From NCBI RefSeq assembly GCF_026616205.1, contig NZ_JANHGR010000001.1, positions 806,001-870,000 on the forward strand: DNA of 64,000 bases, in the 5' to 3' direction. A program made the position numbers and the translations under genes. Shown piece by piece: positions 53,076-60,395 of this stretch. The notes below the pieces were generated by a model, which did no database searches, was not told where the DNA came from, and was given only the letters and a program-made list of their open reading frames with translations. Source of the DNA: Halolamina litorea. GTDB lineage: Archaea; Halobacteriota; Halobacteria; Halobacteriales; Haloferacaceae. The first letter of the stretch is position 1. Every line of letters begins with the position of its first letter.

Positions 53076-53891
53076 GTGACCCGTCTGCTAGAACACCTCA
53101 TGGCCGATGTCGACGGAACCGAGCGTCGAGCGGTCGCCGACCCGACCGACCTGAAGTACGTCGGGCCGGCGACGGCGACGGCGATCGAGGGGGCCGAGTT
53201 CTCCGGGCAGGCGGTCGCCGACAAGGAGGTCTCCTACCGGATGCTGCTCGAGGCCGGGATCAACCCCGGCGTCGCGGCGAAGATCCGCCGGCACCACTCG
53301 CTGGCGTGGTCGTTCAACAACGACGGGGATCTGGACCGGCGGTCCACGCAGGTCCGCGGCCTGCAGGACGAGGAGGCCGCGTGGGTGGCCTCGAGCGGGA
53401 TCGGCGAGACCGACGACCCCGACGAGAGCGCCGAAACCGCCGAACCCTCCCCAGCCTCTGCGGAAGACAGTTCCGACGACCGAACCGAGGACGAGGAGGC
53501 GGCGTGGATCGCCGACGCCACCGACCGTGAGGACCTCTCCATCGAGCGCATCTACGACGGCACGGCCGACGACGGCGCGGTCGACGAGGACGGGGAAGCG
53601 GCGTGGGTCGCCGACGCGACGGCCGAGGCCGACGACGCCCCCTCGGCGACTGCCGACGGGAGCGGCGACCCGCTGGCCGCCGAGGCCGCGTGGCGCGAGC
53701 GATCCAAGCCCACCCCGCTGACCGAACTCTCGGGGATCGGCGCGGAAGCCGCCGACCAGCTCGCCGAAGCCGGCGTCACGTCGGTTCGGTCGCTCGCGAC
53801 CGCCAGCCCGGAACTCCTCTCGGACGTGACCGGAATCGACGAGCAGCGACTCCGCCGCTGGCACCGCGAGGCCAGCGAGATGGCCGACTGA
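53076..53891 (+). CDS. Acidic protein with four AAW repeats and a C-terminal helix-hairpin-helix (DUF7409-like)
   Basis: This 271-residue protein has an N-terminal domain (residues about 20-80) with LKYVGPATATAIEGAEF and VAAKIRRHHSLAWSF. An acidic disordered region with four spaced copies of an EEAAWVA-like motif follows (near residues 98, 139, 172 and 201). The protein ends in a helix-hairpin-helix with LTELSGIGAEAADQLAEAGVTSVRSLATAS (partly shown). HhH domains bind DNA without sequence preference. I recall a haloarchaeal DUF7409 with a similar N-terminal domain. The GTG at 53076 is used, and the ATG at 53100 is a good alternative. Confidence 0.7.
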   Translation: MTRLLEHLMADVDGTERRAVADPTDLKYVGPATATAIEGAEFSGQAVADKEVSYRMLLEAGINPGVAAKIRRHHSLAWSFNNDGDLDRRSTQVRGLQDEEAAWVASSGIGETDDPDESAETAEPSPASAEDSSDDRTEDEEAAWIADATDREDLSIERIYDGTADDGAVDEDGEAAWVADATAEADDAPSATADGSGDPLAAEAAWRERSKPTPLTELSGIGAEAADQLAEAGVTSVRSLATASPELLSDVTGIDEQRLRRWHREASEMAD

Positions 53892-53915
53892 TACGGAAGT
53901 CCCCCGTCGCGAAGG

Positions 53916-53922
53916 CTTTATA
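53916..53922 (+). promoter_or_regulatory. TATA element of the small ORF/CHAT-like unit
   Basis: CTTTATA lies about 26-30 bases before the ATG at 53949. Transcription would begin within a few bases of the small ORF's start, making that ORF, not the large gene, the first to be read. Confidence 0.55.
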
Positions 53923-53948
53923 CTCGCAGAATCAGCATCGATAGATAG

Positions 53949-54008
53949 ATGCACAACGCCGAGGACGCGGTCCGGGGGCTCGGCAGCACGGGAGTGACCC
54001 GCCAATGA
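53949..54008 (+). CDS. 19-codon leaderless small ORF overlapping the CHAT-like gene
   Basis: The frame encodes MHNAEDAVRGLGSTGVTRQ and stops in TGA that overlaps the next ATG (ATGA, 54005-54008). It starts about 26-30 bases after a TATA box, so it should be at the very 5' end of the transcript. It has no hydrophobic segment. It may be a regulatory leader peptide or a real small protein, with ribosomes reinitiating on the large gene through the overlap. Translation is not proven. The short length means it could also be chance, but position and overlap argue for function. Confidence 0.5.
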   Translation: MHNAEDAVRGLGSTGVTRQ

Positions 54009-56095
54009 GGATCAGTATCGCGACCCGGGGAACGGAACTCCACGTCACGGACAGCATCGAGCAACGCCAGTGTGTCCTGCGAATGCCCGACGCCGCGAGC
54101 GCGGAGTCGGTCGATACCAACCGCTTCTACTTCCCCGTCGACGCCGCAGCCCGGATCAGTACCCAGAGCGTGACCCTCGCGAGCTACGTCGCCACGATCG
54201 TGCGCAACGGCGAGGGGAGCGTCGTCGGCCAGTTAGACCGCGTCGACGAACTCTCACTGCCCGCCGGCGAGTACCTCGTCGAACTCGAACAGCCCGTGAA
54301 GCTCTACGTCCGCGTCGAGGGCTCGCTCACCGTCGAGACCAACGGGATGGCGACGACCATCGGCACGGACGGCGACCTGTTCGTCGCCGCCCGGTCGCGG
54401 CACAACCACCCGGCGGGAACCATCACGACGACCGAGAAGCCCGAGGAGATGATGCGGGCGCTGTCGGCGCTCTCCTCGTCGTTGAAGACCACGTCCGTCG
54501 AGCGGTCCTACCCGACGCTCCGTGGCCACCCGCCGGAGATCGAGCTCGGTGAGGAACTCTCGATCCCGGACGGGATGAGCGCCGCCGACGCCGGCGTCCA
54601 CGTCGAGATCCCCCCGCAACTGCGCTTTCTCTACCCCGTCGCCCCGCTCGCGTTTTACCTCGGTGCCGAAATCGTGCCGGGGTCGGTCCCGAAGGTCGTC
54701 GGCGAAGCGGGGTTCAGCTATCGACTGGACGGGCCGGGCGGGTTCGAGCGTACCGTCGCGGAGACGCTGGAACAGACGCTCCTGTTCGACTGTGTCGCCC
54801 GGACCGAGGGGTTCTACGGGATCGAGTTGGCCGAGCGGGAGACCGTCGACGCCCGTGTCGACCTCGACTGGGCGGACCTGTACGATCGGTCGCTCTCGGA
54901 ACGTCTCGACGCGTACCTCTCGGTCCCCTACGAACAGGTCGCCGACTGTATCCCGGAGTGGAAGACGGCGGGCTACATCGCCCCGAACCCCGAGAACGTC
55001 GAACTGCTCCCGTACCTGCTCGACGACCTGGCCACCATCCGCACGCCGACGGGCGAGCCGACCACCGCACAGCAGGTCCAGACTGACTCCCTGTTCGACT
55101 TCGCCCGTGCCGGCGGTCGAGTCGACGCACGAACGCTGCAGGCGCCGACCCGCGCTGCGGGAACGAGCGACGCCCGTGCACAGGCCCCAGAGGGACCGCT
55201 TCCGGACCTCGTCGACCCCGAACCGACCGAGGCCTTCGAGACCGTCTGGGCCGACGACGGCGTCCCCGTCGGCGCCACGAAGGCGTCGATCGACGGCTAC
55301 CGGAACGGGCTCGAACACACCCCTTCCGAGGAGATCGGCGTCACCGTCGTCGTCAACGACGAGGGGATGACCGAGGAGGGCGACGTGGCCGCGGACGTGT
55401 ACGGCGACGACGCCGAGTTCCCGTTCGACCTCCGCGTGTACCGGAACCTCACGACAGACCGGCTGAAGGCCGTCATCGAGACCGAACGGGAGTTCCTCCA
55501 CTACGTCGGCCACGTCGAACCCGACGGCTTCGAGTGTTCGGACGGCAGGCTTGACGTTCGCGACGTCGACTTCGTCGGCGCCGACGCGTTCTTCCTCAAC
55601 GGCTGTGCGTCCTACGACCAGGGGATGGCGATGCTCGAACGCGGTGCCGTCGGCGGCATCGTCACCGTCACCGAGGTCGTCAACAGCGGGGCGACGCGGG
55701 TCGGGAAGGCGATGGTCAAGCTACTCAACCACGGCTTCCCCCTCAACGCGGCACTTTCTGTCGCCAGCGAACAGTCCTTCGTCGGCGGACAGTACTCCGT
55801 GGTCGGTGACGGTGACCTCGACATCGTACAGGGACAGGGGATCGGGGCGATGCTGACGGTGATCGAAGAATCGACTTCGGCGTACGACGTATCGGTGTAC
55901 GCCTACCCCGACAATGACCTCAGTGTCGGGTCGATGGCGTCGCTCTCTATCGGCGATGACTCCCGACAACATCTGGTCCCGGGGCTGATCGGGGAAGTCA
56001 GCTACTCGAACCGCGAAGAACTGCTACAGGCTGTCGACGGTGACCTCACGAAGTACGACGGCCAGATCCACTGGTCCAACTCACCGCCGCTGTAA
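54005..56095 (+). CDS. Large protein with a C-terminal CHAT/caspase-like His-Cys domain
   Basis: This 696-residue acidic protein has an N-terminal part of about 400 residues that I do not recognise, with alternating strands (ARISTQSVTLASYVATIVRNGEGSVVG). A disordered linker spans about residues 360-420. From about residue 430 the C-terminal domain looks CHAT/caspase-like: FLHYVGHVEPDGFE (His 503) and DAFFLNGCASYDQGMAML (Cys 534), with a hydrophobic strand before each. This His-Cys arrangement suggests a cysteine protease. A hydrophobic, Gly-rich segment follows (GAVGGIVTVTEVVNSGATRVGKAMVKLL). No membrane segment is obvious. It is the main unexplained gene in the window. Confidence 0.7.
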   Translation: MRISIATRGTELHVTDSIEQRQCVLRMPDAASAESVDTNRFYFPVDAAARISTQSVTLASYVATIVRNGEGSVVGQLDRVDELSLPAGEYLVELEQPVKLYVRVEGSLTVETNGMATTIGTDGDLFVAARSRHNHPAGTITTTEKPEEMMRALSALSSSLKTTSVERSYPTLRGHPPEIELGEELSIPDGMSAADAGVHVEIPPQLRFLYPVAPLAFYLGAEIVPGSVPKVVGEAGFSYRLDGPGGFERTVAETLEQTLLFDCVARTEGFYGIELAERETVDARVDLDWADLYDRSLSERLDAYLSVPYEQVADCIPEWKTAGYIAPNPENVELLPYLLDDLATIRTPTGEPTTAQQVQTDSLFDFARAGGRVDARTLQAPTRAAGTSDARAQAPEGPLPDLVDPEPTEAFETVWADDGVPVGATKASIDGYRNGLEHTPSEEIGVTVVVNDEGMTEEGDVAADVYGDDAEFPFDLRVYRNLTTDRLKAVIETEREFLHYVGHVEPDGFECSDGRLDVRDVDFVGADAFFLNGCASYDQGMAMLERGAVGGIVTVTEVVNSGATRVGKAMVKLLNHGFPLNAALSVASEQSFVGGQYSVVGDGDLDIVQGQGIGAMLTVIEESTSAYDVSVYAYPDNDLSVGSMASLSIGDDSRQHLVPGLIGEVSYSNREELLQAVDGDLTKYDGQIHWSNSPPL

Positions 56096-56118
56096 CTGAC
56101 AGGACCTCGTTCGACGGT

Positions 56119-56247
56119 TCAGGGGCCCGAGATCGCGTGGCCCGAGTCGGCGACGACGCTCCCGGCCTGGGAGAGGAACAGCATCATCGTGAACAGTACG
56201 CCCATCATCTTCGGGTTGTCGGCGAGGAACGACTTGAGTTCGCTCAT
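56119..56247 (-). CDS. 42-residue hydrophobic peptide (DUF7503-like)
   Basis: Reading leftward from the ATG at 56247, the frame encodes 42 residues. They start MSELKSFLADNPKMMG, continue with a membrane-like stretch VLFTMMLFLSQAGSVVA, and end SGHAISGP before a TGA. It resembles a family of very small haloarchaeal proteins that I recall as DUF7503, sometimes beside CHAT-like genes. It converges with the large gene, 23 bases from stop to stop. A TATA element 27 bases upstream of its ATG gives it its own leaderless transcript. Confidence 0.75.
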   Translation of the reverse strand: MSELKSFLADNPKMMGVLFTMMLFLSQAGSVVADSGHAISGP

Positions 56248-56270
56248 TACATTACACACAATCGGGTCGC

Positions 56271-56278
56271 TATACTTA
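56271..56278 (-). promoter_or_regulatory. TATA element of the 42-residue peptide gene
   Basis: On the minus strand this reads TAAGTATA, centred about 27 bases before the ATG at 56247, with a purine-rich stretch (AAGGG) just before it as in BRE elements. The match is the clearest promoter in this region and suggests strong expression. Confidence 0.6.
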
Positions 56279-56404
56279 CCCTTAGATATTATTCAGTTTG
56301 ATACCATGCGTTGATAAGTCCGCAATGCCGCCGACAGCCCGTGACGCCCCGTGGCGCCGGTCATCCCGTCGTGGCGTCGACGACGCCCGGTCCCGGCGGC
56401 CGAC

Positions 56405-56614
56405 CTACCCCAGGTAGCCGAGGTCCTCGAGCTGCTCGGCGATCTCGTCGAACTCCGCTTCGGTGAGTTCGCCGCGCTGTTGGTGCTTGATGACGATGCT
56501 GCGCAGCAGGAACCGAACGAGGTCGCTGGTGCTCGAGAAGCTGGTCCCCTCGATCGTCTCGTCGACTCGGTCGGCGAGTTCGGTCGGGATCGAGACGGTC
56601 GTGTAGTCGGTCAT
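56405..56614 (-). CDS. Ribbon-helix-helix (CopG-like) DNA-binding protein
   Basis: This 69-residue protein has an N-terminal ribbon strand (DYTTVSIPTELADRVDETIEG) and two helices (SSTSDLVRFLLRSIVIKHQQ), the RHH pattern. The C-terminal helix is acidic (LTEAEFDEIAEQLEDLGYLG). RHH proteins act as dimers, often as antitoxins or repressors. Its stop lies 157 bases upstream of the 42-residue peptide's start, on the same strand, so it could be transcribed into that gene. I chose the ATG at 56614 as the family start. Confidence 0.82.
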   Translation of the reverse strand: MTDYTTVSIPTELADRVDETIEGTSFSSTSDLVRFLLRSIVIKHQQRGELTEAEFDEIAEQLEDLGYLG

Positions 56615-56667
56615 GCCCGTGTCTCGGGTGCGAGCGCGGAAAAACGCGCCGGCCGTGGCCCACGGGC

Positions 56668-57591
56668 TCACGCCCCGTCCTCGTCGATGGCCTCGATCCG
56701 GTCGAGCTGTTCGCGGTGCAGCGTGAGGATCAGGTCCGAGAGCACGCCGAACATGAGCAGCTGCACCCCCAGCAGGATCCCCGCCGCGCCGGCGAGCGCC
56801 CAGATCTGGTGGGGAATCTCATAAATGAACCACTCGACGGCGACGTACGCGGCGATCAGCGTCCCCGCGAGCCCGGACACGACGCCGACGCTGCCGAAGT
56901 AGAACAGGGGGTTGTTCGTCTTCGCCCGCCGGAACAGTTCGAGGAAGATGATGCTCCCGTCCCTGATCGGGTGGAGGTTCGTGTTCGACCCCGCCGGCCG
57001 TTCGAGGTAGGTGATCGGCACGACGGTCGTCGGGATGTCGTGTTTGGCACACTCGACGGCCATCTCCGTCTCGATGCCGAAGCCGTCCGCCGAGAGCCGC
57101 AGGCGGCCGAAAGAGCTTCGGCTGAACGCCCGGTACCCGCTCAGGATGTCCTCGAACGCCTCCCCGTGGATCAGGCTGAACAGGCGGTTGGTGAGCTTGT
57201 TCCCGACCTGGTTCAGCCGGGTCATGGCCCCCTCCTCCATGTCGGCGAACCGATCGCCGATCACGTGTTCGTAGCCGTCGTCCAGCGGCGCGAGCATCCG
57301 GTCCGCCTCCTCCGCGAGGTAGGTCCCGTCGCCGTCGGCCATCAGCACGTACTCCCGGTCGATGTGCTCGCGGACCGCTTCGCGGACCGCTTGGCCCTTG
57401 CCGGCCCCCGACTGTATCTCGACGCGTGCGCCTGCCTCACGGGCGAGCTCGCGCGTGTCGTCGTCGGAGTCGCCGTCCATCACGAGCACGTCGTCGAACC
57501 CCTCCGCCCGGAAGTCGTCGACGCAGTCGCCGATGGTGGCGGCCTCGTCGTAGGTGGGCAGGAGGACGGTGACGGACTCGCGGTCGGGCAT
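56668..57591 (-). CDS. aglJ: Dolichyl-phosphate hexosyltransferase (AglJ-like, GT2)
   Basis: This 307-residue protein starts with a GT2 domain: VTVLLPTYDEAATIGDCVDDF, VLVMDGDSDDDTRELA, and the DxD-like VLMADGDGTYL. It ends in two hydrophobic segments (NPLFYFGSVGVVSGLAGTLIAAYVAVEW, partly shown, and IWALAGAAGILLGVQLLMFG). In Haloferax, AglJ adds the first hexose to dolichol phosphate for S-layer glycoprotein N-glycosylation. The match of domain order and location beside AglM- and AglF-like genes supports the call. The start at 57591 is the last possible ATG before the GT2 motif. Confidence 0.82.
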   Translation of the reverse strand: MPDRESVTVLLPTYDEAATIGDCVDDFRAEGFDDVLVMDGDSDDDTRELAREAGARVEIQSGAGKGQAVREAVREHIDREYVLMADGDGTYLAEEADRMLAPLDDGYEHVIGDRFADMEEGAMTRLNQVGNKLTNRLFSLIHGEAFEDILSGYRAFSRSSFGRLRLSADGFGIETEMAVECAKHDIPTTVVPITYLERPAGSNTNLHPIRDGSIIFLELFRRAKTNNPLFYFGSVGVVSGLAGTLIAAYVAVEWFIYEIPHQIWALAGAAGILLGVQLLMFGVLSDLILTLHREQLDRIEAIDEDGA

Positions 57592-58249
57592 CTCGTGTTC
57601 GTGTGGTTGGGGGCGGTGTGAAAAGGCTTCTACTTGGAGTGAGGGCTTCTCGGGAAGTGTTGGTGTCCCCAAATTAGGGGAAACCGCATGACGAGGGGCG
57701 ATTATGAAACCCGGATACCCGTGAAACGCCTGCTACGGACCGTCATAATCGGCCAGTATCCCCGCAAGAAGTGTATCAAACTTCGTGGAAACGCTAATCA
57801 GGATCGTCCCGTTCGAGACGGGAATCAAGCGAAAGATGCCTCTACGAGTGCGAAGGCAGGTAATTCCGCAAATATCGATGGCTGGCACACGGCGCGAAAT
57901 CAGGAGGCAAACGCTTCATAATCGGTTCCCCTTGTGCGGTTTTGGAATTCGGCGTGTCTCGACTGACTCGCGAAAACATCGCCGTAGAGTCTTGTACCCG
58001 CTGTATAGTCGACTATTGACAATCCGGCGTCGTGGGCGACGACGCCAGCGGCAGTATTCATCTGTAGATACCCACAGGGACAGCACTTGCGGGGCCGGAA
58101 TCCGATTATGAAGTTCCGGATCAAGGGACAAGGAGCGCTCAGTCAGCAGAATACTTCCTCTTGCTGACTATGACGCCTGCTCACCCACTAGACAGCAAGG
58201 TTGCTTGAGACTGCTGACGAACGTCAGGCCTCCAGATTGGCTACTCAAT
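57592..58249. other. 658-base low-GC gap with hairpins, no convincing gene
   Basis: GC content drops here and no frame has a recognisable product. Short frames on both strands (up to about 77 codons) have no matching family that I know. Three inverted repeats are visible: TCCCC/GGGGA (57666-57681), a tRNA T-arm-like hairpin TCCCG-TTCGAGA-CGGGA (57807-57823), and CCGGAA/TTCCGG (58095-58119). It looks like decayed mobile or horizontally acquired sequence. There is no intact tRNA. Confidence 0.5.
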
Positions 58250-59560
58250 TCACCACGTGAGGCCCTCGTACTCCAGCCCGCGCTCCTCTACGGGGAGATC
58301 GACGCGGCGGCCGTCGACGACGAGCTTTCGTGCCATCGCCTCGAACTCCTCGTCGAGTGCGGAGAACTCGTCCCACTCCGTGACGATCAGGGCCGCGCAG
58401 GCGCCGTCGAGAGCGTCGGCGGCACTGGCGGCGTACTCGATCTCGGGGAACCGCTCGCGCATCTCGTCGGCGGCGACGGGGTCATACGCGGCAACGGAGG
58501 CGTTCCGTTTCTGGAGGCCCTCGATCACGGGGATCGAGCGCGCGTTCCGGATGTCGTCGGTGCCGGGCTTGAACGCGAGTCCCAGCACGGCGACGCGCTT
58601 TCCGTCGACGTCGAGGTGTTCGTCGAGGAGGTCGAGTAGGCGTTCGGGCTGACCGTCGTTGACCTCGATCGCGGCGTGGAGCATCGGCGGCTCGTAGCCC
58701 GTCTCCTCGGCGGCGTGGATGATCGCGCGAGTGTCTTTGGGGAAGCAACTGCCGCCCCAGCCGAGCCCACTGCGGAGGAACTGTTCGCCGATTCGGTCGT
58801 CAAGCCCGATCGCGTCGGCGACCTCGTAGGCGTCGATGCCGAACTGCTTGCAGATGTTCCCGAGGTCGTTGATCAGGGAAATCTTCGACGCGAGGAAGGC
58901 GTTGTTCGCGTACTTCGTCATCTCGGCAGTTCGAGTGTCGGTCTCGACGACTGGCGCGTCGTGTTCGTCGAGTAGTGGCGCAAATACACGCTGCATGTCG
59001 GCCAATGTCCCGTCGTCGTCGGCGCCGAGGACAACCTTGTCGGGGTGACGGAAATCGTGGACTGCCGTGCCTTCTCGAAGGAACTCGGGGTTCATCCCGA
59101 CGCCGACATCGGCGCCATCCTCGTTCTCGCTCGGTTCTTGCAGGAGTGGAGCGATGCGCTCCTCGGTCGTGCCGGGAACGACGGTGCTCTTGACGACGAC
59201 GGTGTGGCGATCCTGCTTCTCGCGGAGGGTCTCGCCGAGCTGTTCGGCGCCGGCCTGCATGATCGAGAGGTCGATGCTCCCGTCCTCGGCCTGCGGCGTC
59301 GGGAGACAGAGGAACGTCACGTCGGTGTCGAGGACGGCGTCGTAGTCGGTGGTCGCGCGCAGGCGGCCGGTGCCGTCGGCGCCCGCGTGGGCGTCAACGA
59401 GTTCGGGGAGGCCCTCCTCGTGGATCGGCGCGTCGCCGGCGTTGATGGCGTCGACGATCGACTGGTCGATGTCGATGTTGACGACGCCGTGGCCGAGATC
59501 GGCGAAGCAGGCGGCGATGGTGGTGCCGACGTAGCCAGAGCCGACGATGGATACGTTCAT
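58250..59560 (-). CDS. aglM: UDP-glucose 6-dehydrogenase (AglM-like)
   Basis: This 436-residue enzyme has the N-terminal Rossmann motif [21 protein letters not shown], the catalytic Cys in [18 protein letters not shown], and the C-terminal [27 protein letters not shown] (both partly shown). It oxidises UDP-glucose to UDP-glucuronate, which supplies glucuronic acid to the N-linked glycan. Length and motif spacing match the family. The start at 59560 lies 95 bases from the divergent AglF-like gene, with TATA-like elements for both in between. It is read toward the gap. Confidence 0.93.
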   Translation of the reverse strand: MNVSIVGSGYVGTTIAACFADLGHGVVNIDIDQSIVDAINAGDAPIHEEGLPELVDAHAGADGTGRLRATTDYDAVLDTDVTFLCLPTPQAEDGSIDLSIMQAGAEQLGETLREKQDRHTVVVKSTVVPGTTEERIAPLLQEPSENEDGADVGVGMNPEFLREGTAVHDFRHPDKVVLGADDDGTLADMQRVFAPLLDEHDAPVVETDTRTAEMTKYANNAFLASKISLINDLGNICKQFGIDAYEVADAIGLDDRIGEQFLRSGLGWGGSCFPKDTRAIIHAAEETGYEPPMLHAAIEVNDGQPERLLDLLDEHLDVDGKRVAVLGLAFKPGTDDIRNARSIPVIEGLQKRNASVAAYDPVAADEMRERFPEIEYAASAADALDGACAALIVTEWDEFSALDEEFEAMARKLVVDGRRVDLPVEERGLEYEGLTW

Positions 59561-59655
59561 ACGGTTGTGATGGTAGTCGAGGGTGATAATCGGTTTCGTC
59601 TGTGATCTCAAGGGTTTGCTAAAGGTATTTGAGTACGCCCCGGCAAGTCAGAACC
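59561..59655. promoter_or_regulatory. Bidirectional promoter between aglM and aglF
   Basis: The 95-base spacer holds two TATA-like elements with leaderless spacing. One is GATTATC on the minus strand near 59583-59589 for aglM. The other is GTATTTGA on the plus strand near 59625-59632 for aglF. Both sit 25-30 bases from their start codons. Confidence 0.5.
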
Positions 59656-60381
59656 ATGCAAGCAGTAGTTCTCGCGGCTGGCGAGGGAACGCGTCTCCGC
59701 CCGCTGACTGAGGATAAACCGAAGGGAATGGTCGAAGTGGCCGGTAAACCGATTCTTACGCACTGCTTTGAGCAGTTGGTAGAGCTCGGTACCGAGAAGC
59801 TCGTGGTCATCGTCGGCTACAAGAAACAGAACATCATCAGCCACTTCGGCGACGAGTTCGAGGGGGTGCCGATCACCTACGCCCACCAGCGCGAGCAGGA
59901 CGGACTGGCTCATGCGCTGTTGAAGGCGGAGGAGCACGTCGATCAGGACTTCATGCTGATGCTAGGCGACAACATTTTCCAAGCGAACTTGGAGGACGTG
60001 GTGAGCCGACAGCAGGAGGATCGCGCCGACGCGGCATTCCTCGTCGAAGAGGTGCCGTATGAGGAGGCGAGTCGCTACGGCGTCTGTGACACGAACGACT
60101 ACGGCGAGATCCAAGAAGTTGTGGAGAAGCCCGAGGATCCGCCGAGCAATCTGGTGATGACCGGCTTCTACACCTTCTCGCCGGCGATCTTCCACGCGTG
60201 TAAATTGGTCCAGCCATCCGATCGTGACGAGTACGAGCTCTCTGACGCAATCGATCTGCTGATCAAGAGTGGGCGAACTATCGACGCGATCCCGATGGAA
60301 GGGTGGCGGATCGACGTCGGGTATCCAGAGGACCGGGACGAGGCGGAGGAGCGGTTGCAGACTGAAGAGAGCGCCGCCTAA
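59656..60381 (+). CDS. aglF: Sugar-1-phosphate nucleotidyltransferase (AglF-like)
   Basis: This 241-residue enzyme has the nucleotidyltransferase motif VVLAAGEGTRLRPLTEDKPKGMVEVAGKP, then LMLGDNIFQANLEDVV, and EKPEDPPSNLVMTGFYTF. The family activates glucose 1-phosphate with UTP or dTTP. In Haloferax, AglF is a UTP:glucose-1-phosphate uridylyltransferase providing UDP-glucose for AglM, and this is divergent from the AglM-like gene. Length matches short-form enzymes (about 240). No C-terminal acetyltransferase or hexapeptide repeats are present. Confidence 0.92.
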   Translation: MQAVVLAAGEGTRLRPLTEDKPKGMVEVAGKPILTHCFEQLVELGTEKLVVIVGYKKQNIISHFGDEFEGVPITYAHQREQDGLAHALLKAEEHVDQDFMLMLGDNIFQANLEDVVSRQQEDRADAAFLVEEVPYEEASRYGVCDTNDYGEIQEVVEKPEDPPSNLVMTGFYTFSPAIFHACKLVQPSDRDEYELSDAIDLLIKSGRTIDAIPMEGWRIDVGYPEDRDEAEERLQTEESAA

Positions 60382-60395
60382 CCTTAGCTATTCGT

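Noticed and set aside
57807-57823. Possible complete tRNA gene around the T-arm-like hairpin
   Set aside because: No seven-base acceptor stem, D-arm or anticodon arm could be matched on either side. Only the T-arm-like part remains, so no tRNA is called.
57688-58124. Short overlapping frames on both strands in the low-GC gap as genes
   Set aside because: None shows a recognisable domain, usual haloarchaeal acidity or a clear promoter. They read better as chance or decayed sequence.
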